From Defluviitaleaceae bacterium (GTDB taxonomy: Bacteria; Bacillota; Clostridia; Lachnospirales; WRAX01), in NCBI GenBank assembly GCA_009779935.1, contig WRAX01000024.1, forward strand, positions 1 through 36,654: a stretch of 36,654 bases of DNA, given 5' to 3'. This document shows positions 9,905 through 17,855 of this stretch, piece after piece. How positions within the stretch are numbered: the stretch's first letter is position 1; each line of letters begins with the position of its first letter. The position numbers and the translations under genes are program-made. Under the pieces are notes generated by a model, which worked only from the letters and a program-made list of their open reading frames with translations, did not search any database and was not told the origin of the DNA.

Positions 9905-11138
9905 TCTTCTCAACCCCCCTCATATAGGGAATTAGTGCCTTTGGTATGGCTATTGTGCCATCGGCATTTTGGTAATTTTCCATAATGGCCGCCATGGTGC
10001 GCCCAATTGCCAGCCCGGACCCGTTAAGGGTGTGTACAAACCGGGGCTTTTCGCCAACGCCATCTTTATAGCGTATGGCAGCACGGCGTGCTTGAAAATC
10101 CTCAAAATTAGAGCAGGAGGAGATTTCAACATATCTATTGTAGCTTGGCATCCACACTTCTATATCATAGGTCATAGCGGCGGCAAAGCCTAAATCACCT
10201 GCACAAAGGCGCACTACACGATAGGGCAAATCCAGCAGCTGCAACACCTTTTCGGCATGGCCGGTCAGTTTTTCCAGCTCTGTATAACTATCCTCCGGCT
10301 TTGTAAACTTTACCAGCTCCACTTTACTAAATTGGTGCTGGCGGATAAGCCCGCGGGTGTCCCGCCCTGCAGCCCCTGCTTCTTTACGGAAGCATTGGGA
10401 ATAGGCCGTGTAGCTTATAGGCAGTTGGTTGCCATCCAAAATACTTTCCCTGTGCATATTTGTCACAGTTATTTCGGATGTGGAAACAAGATAATAGTCG
10501 GTATTTTCCAGCTTATACATATCATCAGCAAATTTGGGCAGCTGCCCTGTGCCAACCATGGAACGTTCGTGGGCAACAACTTGGGGGAAAACCACTTCGT
10601 ACCCATGTTGCTCCGTATGCAAATCCAGCATAAAATTCATCAAAGCCCGCTCCAAGGTTGCCCCTGCGCCTTTTAGTACCATAAAGCGGCTACCTGTAAT
10701 TTTTGCAGCGGTTTCGTTGTCCAAAATATCCAATGTTTTGCCCAAATCCCAGTGGGGTATGGGCTCAAAATCAAACTTTGCGGGCTCCAAGTGTTTGCGC
10801 ATTTCCACATTATCATTTTCATCTATGCCATTTGGTGTGTGGGGGCTTGGCAGGTTGGGAAATTGTAATAAAAACCCGTCCAGCTCCGCCTCCACCGTGG
10901 CAAGTTCTGCATCAAGCCCTTTTATGGTTTGGCCAAGCTCCCGCATTTCGTCCCGCGCTTCTGCCCCGCCTTTGGATGCGGCGTTTCGCTTTGCTTTAAG
11001 CTCTTCCACCTGCAAAATCAACGCCCTGCGGCGTTCGTCCATCTCCAAAAACGGTGTTAAATCAAAGCCCTTGCCACGGCGTGCCAATGCACCGGCCGAT
11101 GTATCAAAATCGTTTCGCAAAGTTTTTATATCAAGCAT
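9891..11138 (-). CDS. serS: Seryl-tRNA synthetase (class II)
   Basis: 415 residues, the normal size. It charges tRNA-Ser (and tRNA-Sec) with serine in the cytoplasm. The N-terminal third is the antiparallel coiled-coil arm (about residues 25-100, rich in Glu/Lys/Ala). Class II motif 2 is seen in [17 protein letters not shown] and motif 3 in [18 protein letters not shown] near the C-terminus. The ATG at 11138 has GGGAGG seven bases upstream; an in-frame start at 11153 lacks this. It heads the operon serS, DUF3881-like, glmL, orr. I see no T-box leader in the 131-base divergent gap upstream. Confidence 0.96.
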   Translation of the reverse strand: MLDIKTLRNDFDTSAGALARRGKGFDLTPFLEMDERRRALILQVEELKAKRNAASKGGAEARDEMRELGQTIKGLDAELATVEAELDGFLLQFPNLPSPHTPNGIDENDNVEMRKHLEPAKFDFEPIPHWDLGKTLDILDNETAAKITGSRFMVLKGAGATLERALMNFMLDLHTEQHGYEVVFPQVVAHERSMVGTGQLPKFADDMYKLENTDYYLVSTSEITVTNMHRESILDGNQLPISYTAYSQCFRKEAGAAGRDTRGLIRQHQFSKVELVKFTKPEDSYTELEKLTGHAEKVLQLLDLPYRVVRLCAGDLGFAAAMTYDIEVWMPSYNRYVEISSCSNFEDFQARRAAIRYKDGVGEKPRFVHTLNGSGLAIGRTMAAIMENYQNADGTIAIPKALIPYMRGVEKIEPR

Positions 11139-11220
11139 ATACATACCTCCCAAAAATTACCACATACCAGCATTCTTTCCAAATATCCTATCACATTTTC
11201 ATAAATTTTGCAAGGGTATA

Positions 11221-11248
11221 TTGACGGGGGCAAAAATCGTGATATAAT
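11221..11248 (+). promoter_or_regulatory. Sigma-A-type promoter of the AI-2E family permease gene
   Basis: TTGACG (11221-11226) and TATAAT (11243-11248) are 16 bases apart, 22 bases ahead of the start codon. The ribosome site AGGAGGGG follows directly. Confidence 0.7.
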
Positions 11249-11269
11249 TAGGGGCAGGAGGGGATAGAC

Positions 11270-12406
11270 ATGACAAAATTTCAAATACTGGAAAAATTAA
11301 AAACCTTGGTGCCCTACTTTTTGGTGGGGCTGGCACTTATAATCGCTTTTCGCATTTCAGGCTCGCTTGGGGTTTTTGGTGATTTTGTTGCAGCCACCTG
11401 GGCCATAATTTCGCCGTTTTTTTACGGTTTTTTGCTGGCCTACATAATCAACATACCTTGCGGTGCGGTGCAAAAACTTTATGCCCGCAGCAAAAACAAG
11501 TTTATCCAGCGTAAACAGCGCATGCTTAGCATCCTAACCACCATGCTTTTGGGTGCGGGGCTGTTAACGCTGGCACTTATCCTTATTATCCCCCAAGTTG
11601 TTAACAGCATAACCACTTTTATTAATGACTGGGAAGCAAACTGGGCAAGGGTTTTGGCAGTTGTGGAAAGCTTTAATAACCTTGGCTTGTTTACAATTGA
11701 TTTGGACGAGATTGGCAATGCCCTTGGCGGTTTTTTTCTAAATCTAACAGCAGAGGAGTGGATGCAGTTTTTGACCAATATAATGGGCGTTGGCACAACG
11801 GTTTTCGGCGGGCTTATCACCATTATTTCATCCATTTACATTTTAGCGGAAAAGGACCGTATCAAAGCCCTTGCTGCCAAGCTTTTGGGCATTTTTGCCC
11901 CAAAAAACTTTTCCGAATCTGCTATGGCGGCAGGCAGGCGGCTAAGCCGCTATTTTAGGCTGTACATACGCACCCAAACCATTGATGGTTTTATACTTGG
12001 CACAATTGCCACAATTGCCCTGTGGATAATGGGGTCACCCCACGCTTTGGTGCTGGGCATAATGCTGGGCATTTTGAACTATATCCCCATTTTCGGTTCC
12101 CTTTTCGGCACAATTATTGCTGTTATTGTGGTTATCTTTACCCAGGATTTTACAGCGGGGCTTATTGCGGCAGCCGTGCTGTTTGTTATACAGCAAATTG
12201 ACGCAAATATCATCCAGCCCCGCTTAATGGGCGAATCCTTTTCCTTTAGCCCGCTTTTGGTTATTATCAGCATCACTGTGGGCTCGGCACTGGCCGGGGT
12301 TTTGGGGATGATTATGGCAATACCCATGGCCGCCATCCTAAAAGATGTTTTTGATGAAATTGTGGAATATTACAGCCGTAAAAAGTTCGGCAAACAATCC
12401 AAATAG
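11270..12406 (+). CDS. AI-2E family (PerM/YtvI-like) integral membrane transporter
   Basis: 378 residues with the family's usual pattern: two N-terminal membrane helices (about 15-60), a further helix near 90, a long soluble loop with the LTAEEWMQFL region, and a C-terminal block of helices (about 175-365) containing GILNYIPIFGSLFGT, a family hallmark. Members export or import small molecules; named cases include the AI-2 exporter TqsA and Na+/H+ antiporters, so the substrate cannot be told from sequence. It is a single-gene unit with its own promoter, divergent from serS, and AGGAGGGG precedes the ATG. Confidence 0.88.
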   Translation: MTKFQILEKLKTLVPYFLVGLALIIAFRISGSLGVFGDFVAATWAIISPFFYGFLLAYIINIPCGAVQKLYARSKNKFIQRKQRMLSILTTMLLGAGLLTLALILIIPQVVNSITTFINDWEANWARVLAVVESFNNLGLFTIDLDEIGNALGGFFLNLTAEEWMQFLTNIMGVGTTVFGGLITIISSIYILAEKDRIKALAAKLLGIFAPKNFSESAMAAGRRLSRYFRLYIRTQTIDGFILGTIATIALWIMGSPHALVLGIMLGILNYIPIFGSLFGTIIAVIVVIFTQDFTAGLIAAAVLFVIQQIDANIIQPRLMGESFSFSPLLVIISITVGSALAGVLGMIMAIPMAAILKDVFDEIVEYYSRKKFGKQSK

Positions 12407-12434
12407 GGCATGATGAATTAGTGTCAACATGCCC
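12406..12434. terminator. Hairpin between convergent genes, possible weak terminator
   Basis: GGGCATG (12406-12412) and CATGCCC (12428-12434) form a perfect 7-bp stem with a 15-base loop between the convergent permease and MFS genes. Neither side has a good T-run, so termination is only suggested by the location. Confidence 0.35.
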
Positions 12435-12460
12435 TGATTATTGGAGCCTGTACTTGTGAG

Positions 12461-13696
12461 TTATTCCGGCTTTTTAAGGTCGTTTATTTTGGGCAGTTTG
12501 CGCACGCTGGGGATTAGTATTATAAACAAACCAATGACTATATAGGTTATGCCTTGGTAGATGAATACATGGGCGGTATCCGCTACAATGCCGCCTAAAA
12601 CCCCGCCAACCAATGCCCCAAGGGTAAAAGCGATGGAGCCAAAGGTGTTTGAAAGGGTGCCAACCCGCCCAACCATGTCCTTTTGCGGCATCCTTTGTTG
12701 CAGGGATGAAATTGTGATGCCAAGGGCGGAGCCCAAAGTTGCGTAGAAAACCATGGTTACAAGGCCGCCGGCATAACTGTGAGGCAAAACATGGGCGAAA
12801 ACAATACGTATAGCTCCCGAAACGATGTATAGAACAAAAATCAAATGCCCTGCCTTAACCTTTTTGCCCAAAGCACCCATTAAAGCCGATGCCACAATGC
12901 CGCCCACAAGGCTTGTCATAGCAAACACAATATAGCCTTGGCTGCCCACGTGATATTCCAAAAATGCAGGGCGGTTTACACCTGCCATTTCAATAACAAA
13001 CATTTGCACCACAAGGGCAATGGTGATAAAAAGAAGTACATTACTGCGGATAAACCTGCCGCCCTCCCGCAAATCAGCCATATAGCTGGTTTTGGGGGCG
13101 ATTTTTGCGGTTTTTGCATTGGGGTCTTTAATGAATAAAGATACTATGAAGGCTAATGCCAAAAATACCGCCGAAACGCCGTAAATTAGGGTTAAATCCA
13201 TACCTGTATCCCCCAGCCCAAAGAACAAGCCTATGGCAACCAAAATACCGCCGGACATGGCACCGATTTGGACTAGGGAATTAGCTTCCACAATCTGGTT
13301 TTCATCCACAATTTGGGGCAGCAATGCTGTGCCTGCGGGCCCTTCAAAAAGCGCAGCGCAGGAGAAAAGTAGAACGGCAGTAAACAAAGCCATAACGCCC
13401 ACACTTTCCAAAATTGGGGTAAATGCCAAAACTGCAAGCACGGAAAATTCCAAAAGGGTTGTAATGCGCATTATGGTTACTTTGTTGCGCCTATCCACCA
13501 CAGGCCCAACGGCAAAGGAAAGGATTTGCGGGCCGGCAATTAACATGCCCGCAATGCCTGTGTACATGGGGTTTTCATATAACAAGTGGACGGAAAGCAG
13601 CATAAACAGCGAAAATATCCCGCCCCCAAGCCCCGAAAAAATTTGATAGGATAAAAGCCAGCGAAACATTTTGTTGCTTTTAAGTAGGTTTAACAT
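12461..13696 (-). CDS. MFS exporter (12-helix type, drug-efflux-like)
   Basis: 411 residues of alternating hydrophobic helices; the loop between helices 2 and 3 carries a variant of the MFS motif A (GPVVDRRNK, about 63-71). The second half holds GALGKKVKAGH in the equivalent loop. Architecture and the QQRMPQKDMVGRVGTL region are those of MFS permeases of the macrolide-efflux/enterobactin-exporter type. The gene starts one base after the tetR stop, with GGGAGGG seven bases upstream inside the end of tetR, so the two form an operon. Likely function is export of a toxic compound under control of the TetR protein; substrate unknown. Confidence 0.87.
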   Translation of the reverse strand: MLNLLKSNKMFRWLLSYQIFSGLGGGIFSLFMLLSVHLLYENPMYTGIAGMLIAGPQILSFAVGPVVDRRNKVTIMRITTLLEFSVLAVLAFTPILESVGVMALFTAVLLFSCAALFEGPAGTALLPQIVDENQIVEANSLVQIGAMSGGILVAIGLFFGLGDTGMDLTLIYGVSAVFLALAFIVSLFIKDPNAKTAKIAPKTSYMADLREGGRFIRSNVLLFITIALVVQMFVIEMAGVNRPAFLEYHVGSQGYIVFAMTSLVGGIVASALMGALGKKVKAGHLIFVLYIVSGAIRIVFAHVLPHSYAGGLVTMVFYATLGSALGITISSLQQRMPQKDMVGRVGTLSNTFGSIAFTLGALVGGVLGGIVADTAHVFIYQGITYIVIGLFIILIPSVRKLPKINDLKKPE

Positions 13697-13697
13697 T

Positions 13698-14273
13698 TTA
13701 ATACCCTCCCGTGGTGATTATATAATTTTTTGTTAAAATTTCCCTTACCCTTACTTCCCATGTATGGGGTTGTTGTGGGCTTTCCATTACAGCAAGGGCT
13801 GTTAGCCCATGTATTAATGCCCATTGGGCTATAAAAGTGTTTCGCTGTGCTTCTTGCGGGTGCCCAATATTTTCCATTAATTGTTTCATGTATTCTTTGT
13901 AAAAGTCATATGGTTCGTAGGGCACATCACCCACTATCACATCACCGTTTACAAAAACAAAGTCATAATACTGGGGGTTTTCGGCGAAAAACAGCACATA
14001 TGCCCAGCCTAAGTTTACAAGCCCATCTATTGACGGTTCGCCTGCTGCCACTTTAAGGGCATTGGCAAATCTTCCTGCAACATGGTTGCCGATGGCCTCT
14101 ACCAACTCATCCTTACTTTTGAAGTGGCTGTATGGTGCAGCATGGCTAACGCCGCAGGTGGCAGCAACCTTGCGCAAGGATAGGGCGCCAACACCCCCTT
14201 TATTAATTAACTCCAACCCTTTCTCGATCATCATCGTTCGCAAATCACCGTGATGGTAGGATTTATTGCTCAT
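13698..14273 (-). CDS. TetR/AcrR family repressor with WHG-type C-terminal domain
   Basis: 191 residues. The N-terminal helix-turn-helix is typical of TetR (SLRKVAATCGVSHAAPYSHF, about 34-53). The C-terminal ligand domain has QWALIHGLTALAV, matching the WHG-type TetR domain. The ATG at 14273 follows GGAGG by six bases; a longer reading from a TTG at 14279 would overlap that site. It precedes an MFS exporter in one operon and is likely an autorepressor released by the exporter's substrate. Palindromic sites sit at its promoters (see 14315-14422). Confidence 0.88.
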   Translation of the reverse strand: MSNKSYHHGDLRTMMIEKGLELINKGGVGALSLRKVAATCGVSHAAPYSHFKSKDELVEAIGNHVAGRFANALKVAAGEPSIDGLVNLGWAYVLFFAENPQYYDFVFVNGDVIVGDVPYEPYDFYKEYMKQLMENIGHPQEAQRNTFIAQWALIHGLTALAVMESPQQPHTWEVRVREILTKNYIITTGGY

Positions 14274-14314
14274 AAACAACCTCCAATCTTTACGCTGTTA
14301 GCCTCTTAAATTCT

Positions 14315-14343
14315 ATGATACCAGCCTGTTGCCCTAAATTCAA
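14315..14343 (-). promoter_or_regulatory. Proximal promoter of the tetR-MFS operon
   Basis: On the minus strand TTGAAT (14343-14338) and TATCAT (14320-14315) are 17 bases apart with TGG before the -10 box. The -35 box abuts the palindrome at 14344-14358, so a repressor bound there would block the polymerase. Confidence 0.5.
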
Positions 14344-14358
14344 TCAACCATTGGTTGA
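14344..14358. promoter_or_regulatory. Palindromic operator candidate for the TetR protein
   Basis: TCAACCA-T-TGGTTGA is a perfect 7+1+7 palindrome directly next to the -35 box of the proximal promoter. An extra half-site-like AGTTGA lies about ten bases further up. Binding by the adjacent TetR protein is inferred from position. Confidence 0.55.
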
Positions 14359-14377
14359 CTTTTAGTTGATCTATAAT

Positions 14378-14422
14378 CTTGTCATTGTAAAGATTATAGC
14401 ACAGTAACTTTACACTGTCAAG
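14378..14422 (-). promoter_or_regulatory. Consensus promoter flanked by an inverted repeat, upstream of tetR
   Basis: On the minus strand TTGACA (14421-14416), a 17-base spacer and TATAAT (14398-14393) form a perfect sigma-A promoter. Two 15-base arms, CTTGACAGTGTAAAG and CTTTACAATGACAAG, matching as inverted repeats in 13 of 15 positions, cover the -35 box and the region just after the -10 box. This is a classic layout for a repressor controlling the promoter; the TetR protein encoded just downstream is the obvious candidate. Confidence 0.65.
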
Positions 14423-14460
14423 ATATTTTTTATGAAAAAATAAAACTTTTTAACAAAATA

Positions 14461-14482
14461 AAAAAGGCGGCCAATGGCCGCC
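14461..14482 (-). terminator. Rho-independent terminator of the MoxR-DUF58 operon
   Basis: GGCGGCC and GGCCGCC (14466-14472 and 14476-14482) pair perfectly around an AAT loop. On the minus strand five T residues (14465-14461) follow, two bases after the stop of the last gene of the operon. Confidence 0.88.
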
Positions 14483-14484
14483 CC

Positions 14485-15684
14485 CTACAATTGCCCATAT
14501 CTTGCTTGCTCATATGTTTTGGTAAGGTCATCTATGTTTTCATTGGGGCGTATGCTGGTTGCAATCACATCCGTTGCGTGGTGGGGTTTTACCGCAACAC
14601 CTTGCTTAATATGGCTGCGCACCTTTTTAATATAGGCTTTGCGCACAGGGTGTTTTGGGCCTTTGTCACGGGCAAGCAGGTCTGTAATATCACTAAAACG
14701 GAACTTGCGGTTTGCTGCTTTGTCCTGCACACCACCTTGCCTGCGCTTTGCTTGCTTTGCCTTGTCCCTGCCCTTGGTAAAAAAGTGCAAAAGAAATGCG
14801 CCGAGGGGGATTACCACAAGGAAGAATATAACGACAACGGCATAAAGGATGGCGTTTGTGCCCGGCTCGTAATACATATACAGCACGCCCTCTTCTCCAA
14901 AAAGGCCGTAATCCTCTACATCAAATATTGTGGGTGTGCCGGTTATTGTTACATCCATCATCTGGCCACCCATATGCCGATAAGGGGAAAAGCCCGCAAG
15001 CCAGCTACGGAAAGCACTCATCCAGCCGCTTAGAAGACCAAAAAGCATTGCCCCAACGGGGATAACCGCCAAAATACCACCAATAACAGCAACTGTGCCA
15101 AAAAAGCCGGATGTGGTGGATTTTGCCAATGCCATAACGCCTTGGCCGGCATCTGTATCGGTTTTACGGCTTTTTTGCAGGGCAAGGTCAAAATTTACAA
15201 GATAAACTTGTAAGAATATGGACAAAAGGCACACCAAAGCGGAAACGCCCACAAAACGGCTTAGATACGGCACTTGGTCCAAAAAGGCTTCGGATGCGAT
15301 AAACATAACCAAAAAGCCTGCAAAAAAAACGTAAGCAGCTTGCTGTGTAAGGCGCAAAGCCCTGCCATTTACCCTTAATATTGCGCCAATGATAAGCCCA
15401 ACACCACAAAACAAAAGTGCCATCCCAATGGGCAGCAATATAATAAACAACATAAAAAACATAAATACATAAATACTGATAAGGATAGAAAAATTAGGCA
15501 CCCGCTCCCTAAAATATAAAAACGCAAGGAAGGGGGCGGCGGCAAATAAATATGTCCAAGGGATGGCGGGATTATTAAAGAAGCCGATATATGATATGGT
15601 TAGCACATTAAAAACCAGCACAAAAACTGCCAAAGCCGCTAAAAGGTCTGCTAAGCGTTGCCGTTTGGCTACTATCGATATCAA
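14485..15684 (-). CDS. Multi-spanning membrane protein of a MoxR-DUF58 operon
   Basis: 399 residues, not matched to a named family. About six hydrophobic helices fill residues 12-180, followed by a linker, another helix near 195-220, an extracytoplasmic part with MTVTITG-like short strands (MMDVTITGTPTIFD), a helix near 280-305 and a basic cytoplasmic tail (305-399). By position it replaces the transglutaminase-like/DUF4129 membrane protein that usually ends MoxR-DUF58 operons, though no Cys-His-Asp transglutaminase core is visible. The TTG start overlaps the upstream stop as TTGA and has AGGAGG seven bases ahead. Role unknown, probably envelope-related together with its two partners. Confidence 0.75.
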   Translation of the reverse strand: MISIVAKRQRLADLLAALAVFVLVFNVLTISYIGFFNNPAIPWTYLFAAAPFLAFLYFRERVPNFSILISIYVFMFFMLFIILLPIGMALLFCGVGLIIGAILRVNGRALRLTQQAAYVFFAGFLVMFIASEAFLDQVPYLSRFVGVSALVCLLSIFLQVYLVNFDLALQKSRKTDTDAGQGVMALAKSTTSGFFGTVAVIGGILAVIPVGAMLFGLLSGWMSAFRSWLAGFSPYRHMGGQMMDVTITGTPTIFDVEDYGLFGEEGVLYMYYEPGTNAILYAVVVIFFLVVIPLGAFLLHFFTKGRDKAKQAKRRQGGVQDKAANRKFRFSDITDLLARDKGPKHPVRKAYIKKVRSHIKQGVAVKPHHATDVIATSIRPNENIDDLTKTYEQARYGQL

Positions 15685-16721
15685 GTTACCACCTCCTCAA
15701 CATAAGCAATGCCCCTGTTTGCCATGTGGTGCAGGGCATTTTGCAAATCATCCCCTTGGTATGGGCTGATGATTAGGTATACTGCTCCATCATCCCGCAA
15801 ATCATCCAAAAGTGGGGCAATGGGGTCCATTTTGGCGGTAAGGTTTACATAAGCAAGGGCCTGCAAAATGCTGTACAGATGGGCAGGGTTGCTGCTGCTG
15901 CGCACATGGGTTTGCCTGCCATCAAAACAATCCCTGCCGTTGGATATTAGCCCAACCTGCGCCCCTTCGTGGATATAGCGGTGGGCGACCGTGGCGGCAA
16001 GGCGTATTGCCTGCTCCCTATCATCATAATCATGGTCGGTTGTGTTGGGTTGTAGGTTAAGGATAATTTCCAACCGCTTGGCATTGGTTGGGGCGTGTAT
16101 ATTAACCATCATTTGCCCAGCCACGGCGGATGCCTTAAAATTCACACTTCTTAGGCTGTCGGTGGGCTGGTATTCCCTTATACCCTTAAACTCAAAAGGG
16201 TCGGGGTTTATTAAGCTGTTGGACAGTATCACATCATCTAAATTTTTATAAAGCAGGTCGGTTTGGGCGGCATTTGGGAGCATTTTAGGGAACACGGTAA
16301 GTTCGCTATGGCTTTTATCGGCTTTTGCGTAACGCTGGGCATGCAACAGGTCGTTGGATACCAAACGTATATTGCGCAGGCGGTAAAAGCCCCGCTTTGC
16401 GCAAACAAATTCCCGTTTACGCTGCAGGTTTTGGTTGGCCTTTATTCCAAAAATCTCCGATTGCTCGTTTTGCCCTTGTTGGGCCTGCTTGTCACCAAAT
16501 ACCAAATTGTGGGAAAGGTTGTAGCTTACAAAAACATAGGGCAGGGGCAAGGGTTTTTTGTTATCAATTTCTGTAATCAAAGCTACGCTTTCACCCTCAT
16601 AAGCTTCTTTGGATGAAAAGCGCATATGTAAACCAAGTTTTTTATGCCACAGCTTGCGGTAGACAAATTCCTGCAAAGAAAACAGCCCGAACACCGCAAT
16701 ACCCATAAAGATAATAACCAT
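15681..16721 (-). CDS. DUF58 family protein
   Basis: 346 residues. One N-terminal membrane helix (about 1-22), then a beta-rich extracytoplasmic-like region and a C-terminal von Willebrand A-like part. The DUF58 signature is visible in GIREYQPTDSLRSVNFKASA (about 195-214), where the usual Gly-Asp is Thr-Asp. DUF58 proteins pair with MoxR AAA+ ATPases and are thought to aid assembly or quality control of complexes at the membrane. The ATG at 16721 lies two bases after the moxR stop with an AAAGGG-type site; the longer reading starting at 16922 runs antisense-like through moxR and is rejected. Confidence 0.88.
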   Translation of the reverse strand: MVIIFMGIAVFGLFSLQEFVYRKLWHKKLGLHMRFSSKEAYEGESVALITEIDNKKPLPLPYVFVSYNLSHNLVFGDKQAQQGQNEQSEIFGIKANQNLQRKREFVCAKRGFYRLRNIRLVSNDLLHAQRYAKADKSHSELTVFPKMLPNAAQTDLLYKNLDDVILSNSLINPDPFEFKGIREYQPTDSLRSVNFKASAVAGQMMVNIHAPTNAKRLEIILNLQPNTTDHDYDDREQAIRLAATVAHRYIHEGAQVGLISNGRDCFDGRQTHVRSSSNPAHLYSILQALAYVNLTAKMDPIAPLLDDLRDDGAVYLIISPYQGDDLQNALHHMANRGIAYVEEVVT

Positions 16722-16723
16722 AA

Positions 16724-17668
16724 TTATCGCCCTTTTTCCCAGTTTTCTACAGGGGCGGGTATGGTTTGCACAACCTCTTCCACCACGCTGCGGGCAGCGG
16801 TTTGGCGGTTGCCCAAGCCCCCTTTCATCACAATGCGGTGGGGGAAGGCATATGGCAGCAAATGCTGTACATCTTGGGGGGTTACAAAATCCCGCCCGCC
16901 CACAAAGGCAAAGGCTTGGCAAATGCGGGCAAGGGCCAATACACCACGGGTGGACACGCCAAGGGCGGTAGCTTCGTGGTTTCTGGTGGCTTCGGCTAAA
17001 TCCACCATATATTTATAAACATCATCATGGATGAAAATTTTGCGCACATCTTCCATCATCTTCAACAAATCTTCCTTGCTGCACACGGGCTTTACTGCCT
17101 TCAAAGGCTCGTCCCCCACAAATTTTTTGATAATGTTTACACTTTCTGCGGCGGTGGGATAGCCCAAATTAAGTTGTAGCAAAAATCTATCCGCCTGCGC
17201 CTCGGGCAGGGGGAAGGTGCCTTGGGTTTCGATGGGGTTTTGGGTGGCAATTACGAAATAGGGGGCTTCCAGGGGATAGGTTTGCCCGTCCACGGTAATC
17301 TGCCGTTCCTCCATGCTTTCTAATAGGCCGGACTGGGTGCGGGGTGTGGCGCGATTTATCTCATCCGCAAGGATGATATTGCCGAAAAGCGAACCCTTGC
17401 GAAAGGTAAAATCCCCGGTTTTGGGATTGTAAAAGTTAATACCTGTAAGCTCACTTGGCAACAGGTCCGGGGTAAATTGCACCCTGGAAAAATCACAATC
17501 AAAACTAGCGGAAAGAGCCTTGGCAAGCATGGTTTTGCCTGTGCCGGGCACATCTTCCAAAAGCACATGGCCGCCCGCCAGCAAGGTGGATACAACCAGC
17601 TTTACCTCGTCGGTTTTGCCTACAATAACTTGCTCCACATTATTAATTACATTATTTATTGTTTCCAT
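16724..17668 (-). CDS. MoxR family AAA+ ATPase
   Basis: 314 residues, standard length. Walker A is PGTGKT (41-46), Walker B ILADEINRA (99-107), followed by TQSGLLESMEERQITVDG and the sensor region VIATQNPIETQGTFPLPEAQ that is split by the 20-residue limit here; RGVLALARICQAFAFVGGR marks the C-terminal lid. MoxR ATPases act as chaperone-like remodelers with DUF58 partners. It is the first gene of the three-gene operon. The ATG at 17668 has GAGGTG six bases upstream; a GTG at 17677 would overlap that ribosome site. Confidence 0.93.
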   Translation of the reverse strand: METINNVINNVEQVIVGKTDEVKLVVSTLLAGGHVLLEDVPGTGKTMLAKALSASFDCDFSRVQFTPDLLPSELTGINFYNPKTGDFTFRKGSLFGNIILADEINRATPRTQSGLLESMEERQITVDGQTYPLEAPYFVIATQNPIETQGTFPLPEAQADRFLLQLNLGYPTAAESVNIIKKFVGDEPLKAVKPVCSKEDLLKMMEDVRKIFIHDDVYKYMVDLAEATRNHEATALGVSTRGVLALARICQAFAFVGGRDFVTPQDVQHLLPYAFPHRIVMKGGLGNRQTAARSVVEEVVQTIPAPVENWEKGR

Positions 17669-17689
17669 GATAATCACCTCGATTTTGAT

Positions 17690-17717
17690 TTTATAACAAA
17701 CTCCGTGTAAATGTCAA
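17690..17717 (-). promoter_or_regulatory. Promoter of the MoxR-DUF58 operon
   Basis: On the minus strand TTGACA (17717-17712) and TATAAA (17695-17690) are 16 bases apart, about 20 bases before the start codon. Confidence 0.65.
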
Positions 17718-17780
17718 GGGGAATTTGCTTGCCCTTCCGTAACGCCTATCAAAAAAACTTACGTACAGCACAAAAAACAC

Positions 17781-17809
17781 TTGCAAAAATGCTAAAAGTA
17801 TTTTATAAT
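17781..17809 (+). promoter_or_regulatory. Promoter of the XRE-TPR regulator and its peptide gene
   Basis: TTGCAA (17781-17786), a 17-base spacer and TATAAT (17804-17809), 46 bases before the GTG start. It is divergent from the MoxR promoter with about 65 bases between the two. Confidence 0.65.
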
Positions 17810-17855
17810 ATTTACAAGAAACGGACTGATGCAACAAAGGGGGTGTTGTATGTAG

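Noticed and set aside
15681-16922. DUF58 gene extended by 67 residues to 16922
   Set aside because: The extension runs through moxR in another frame, is Cys/Pro/Arg-rich and lacks a ribosome site; the ATG at 16721 starts with a membrane helix.
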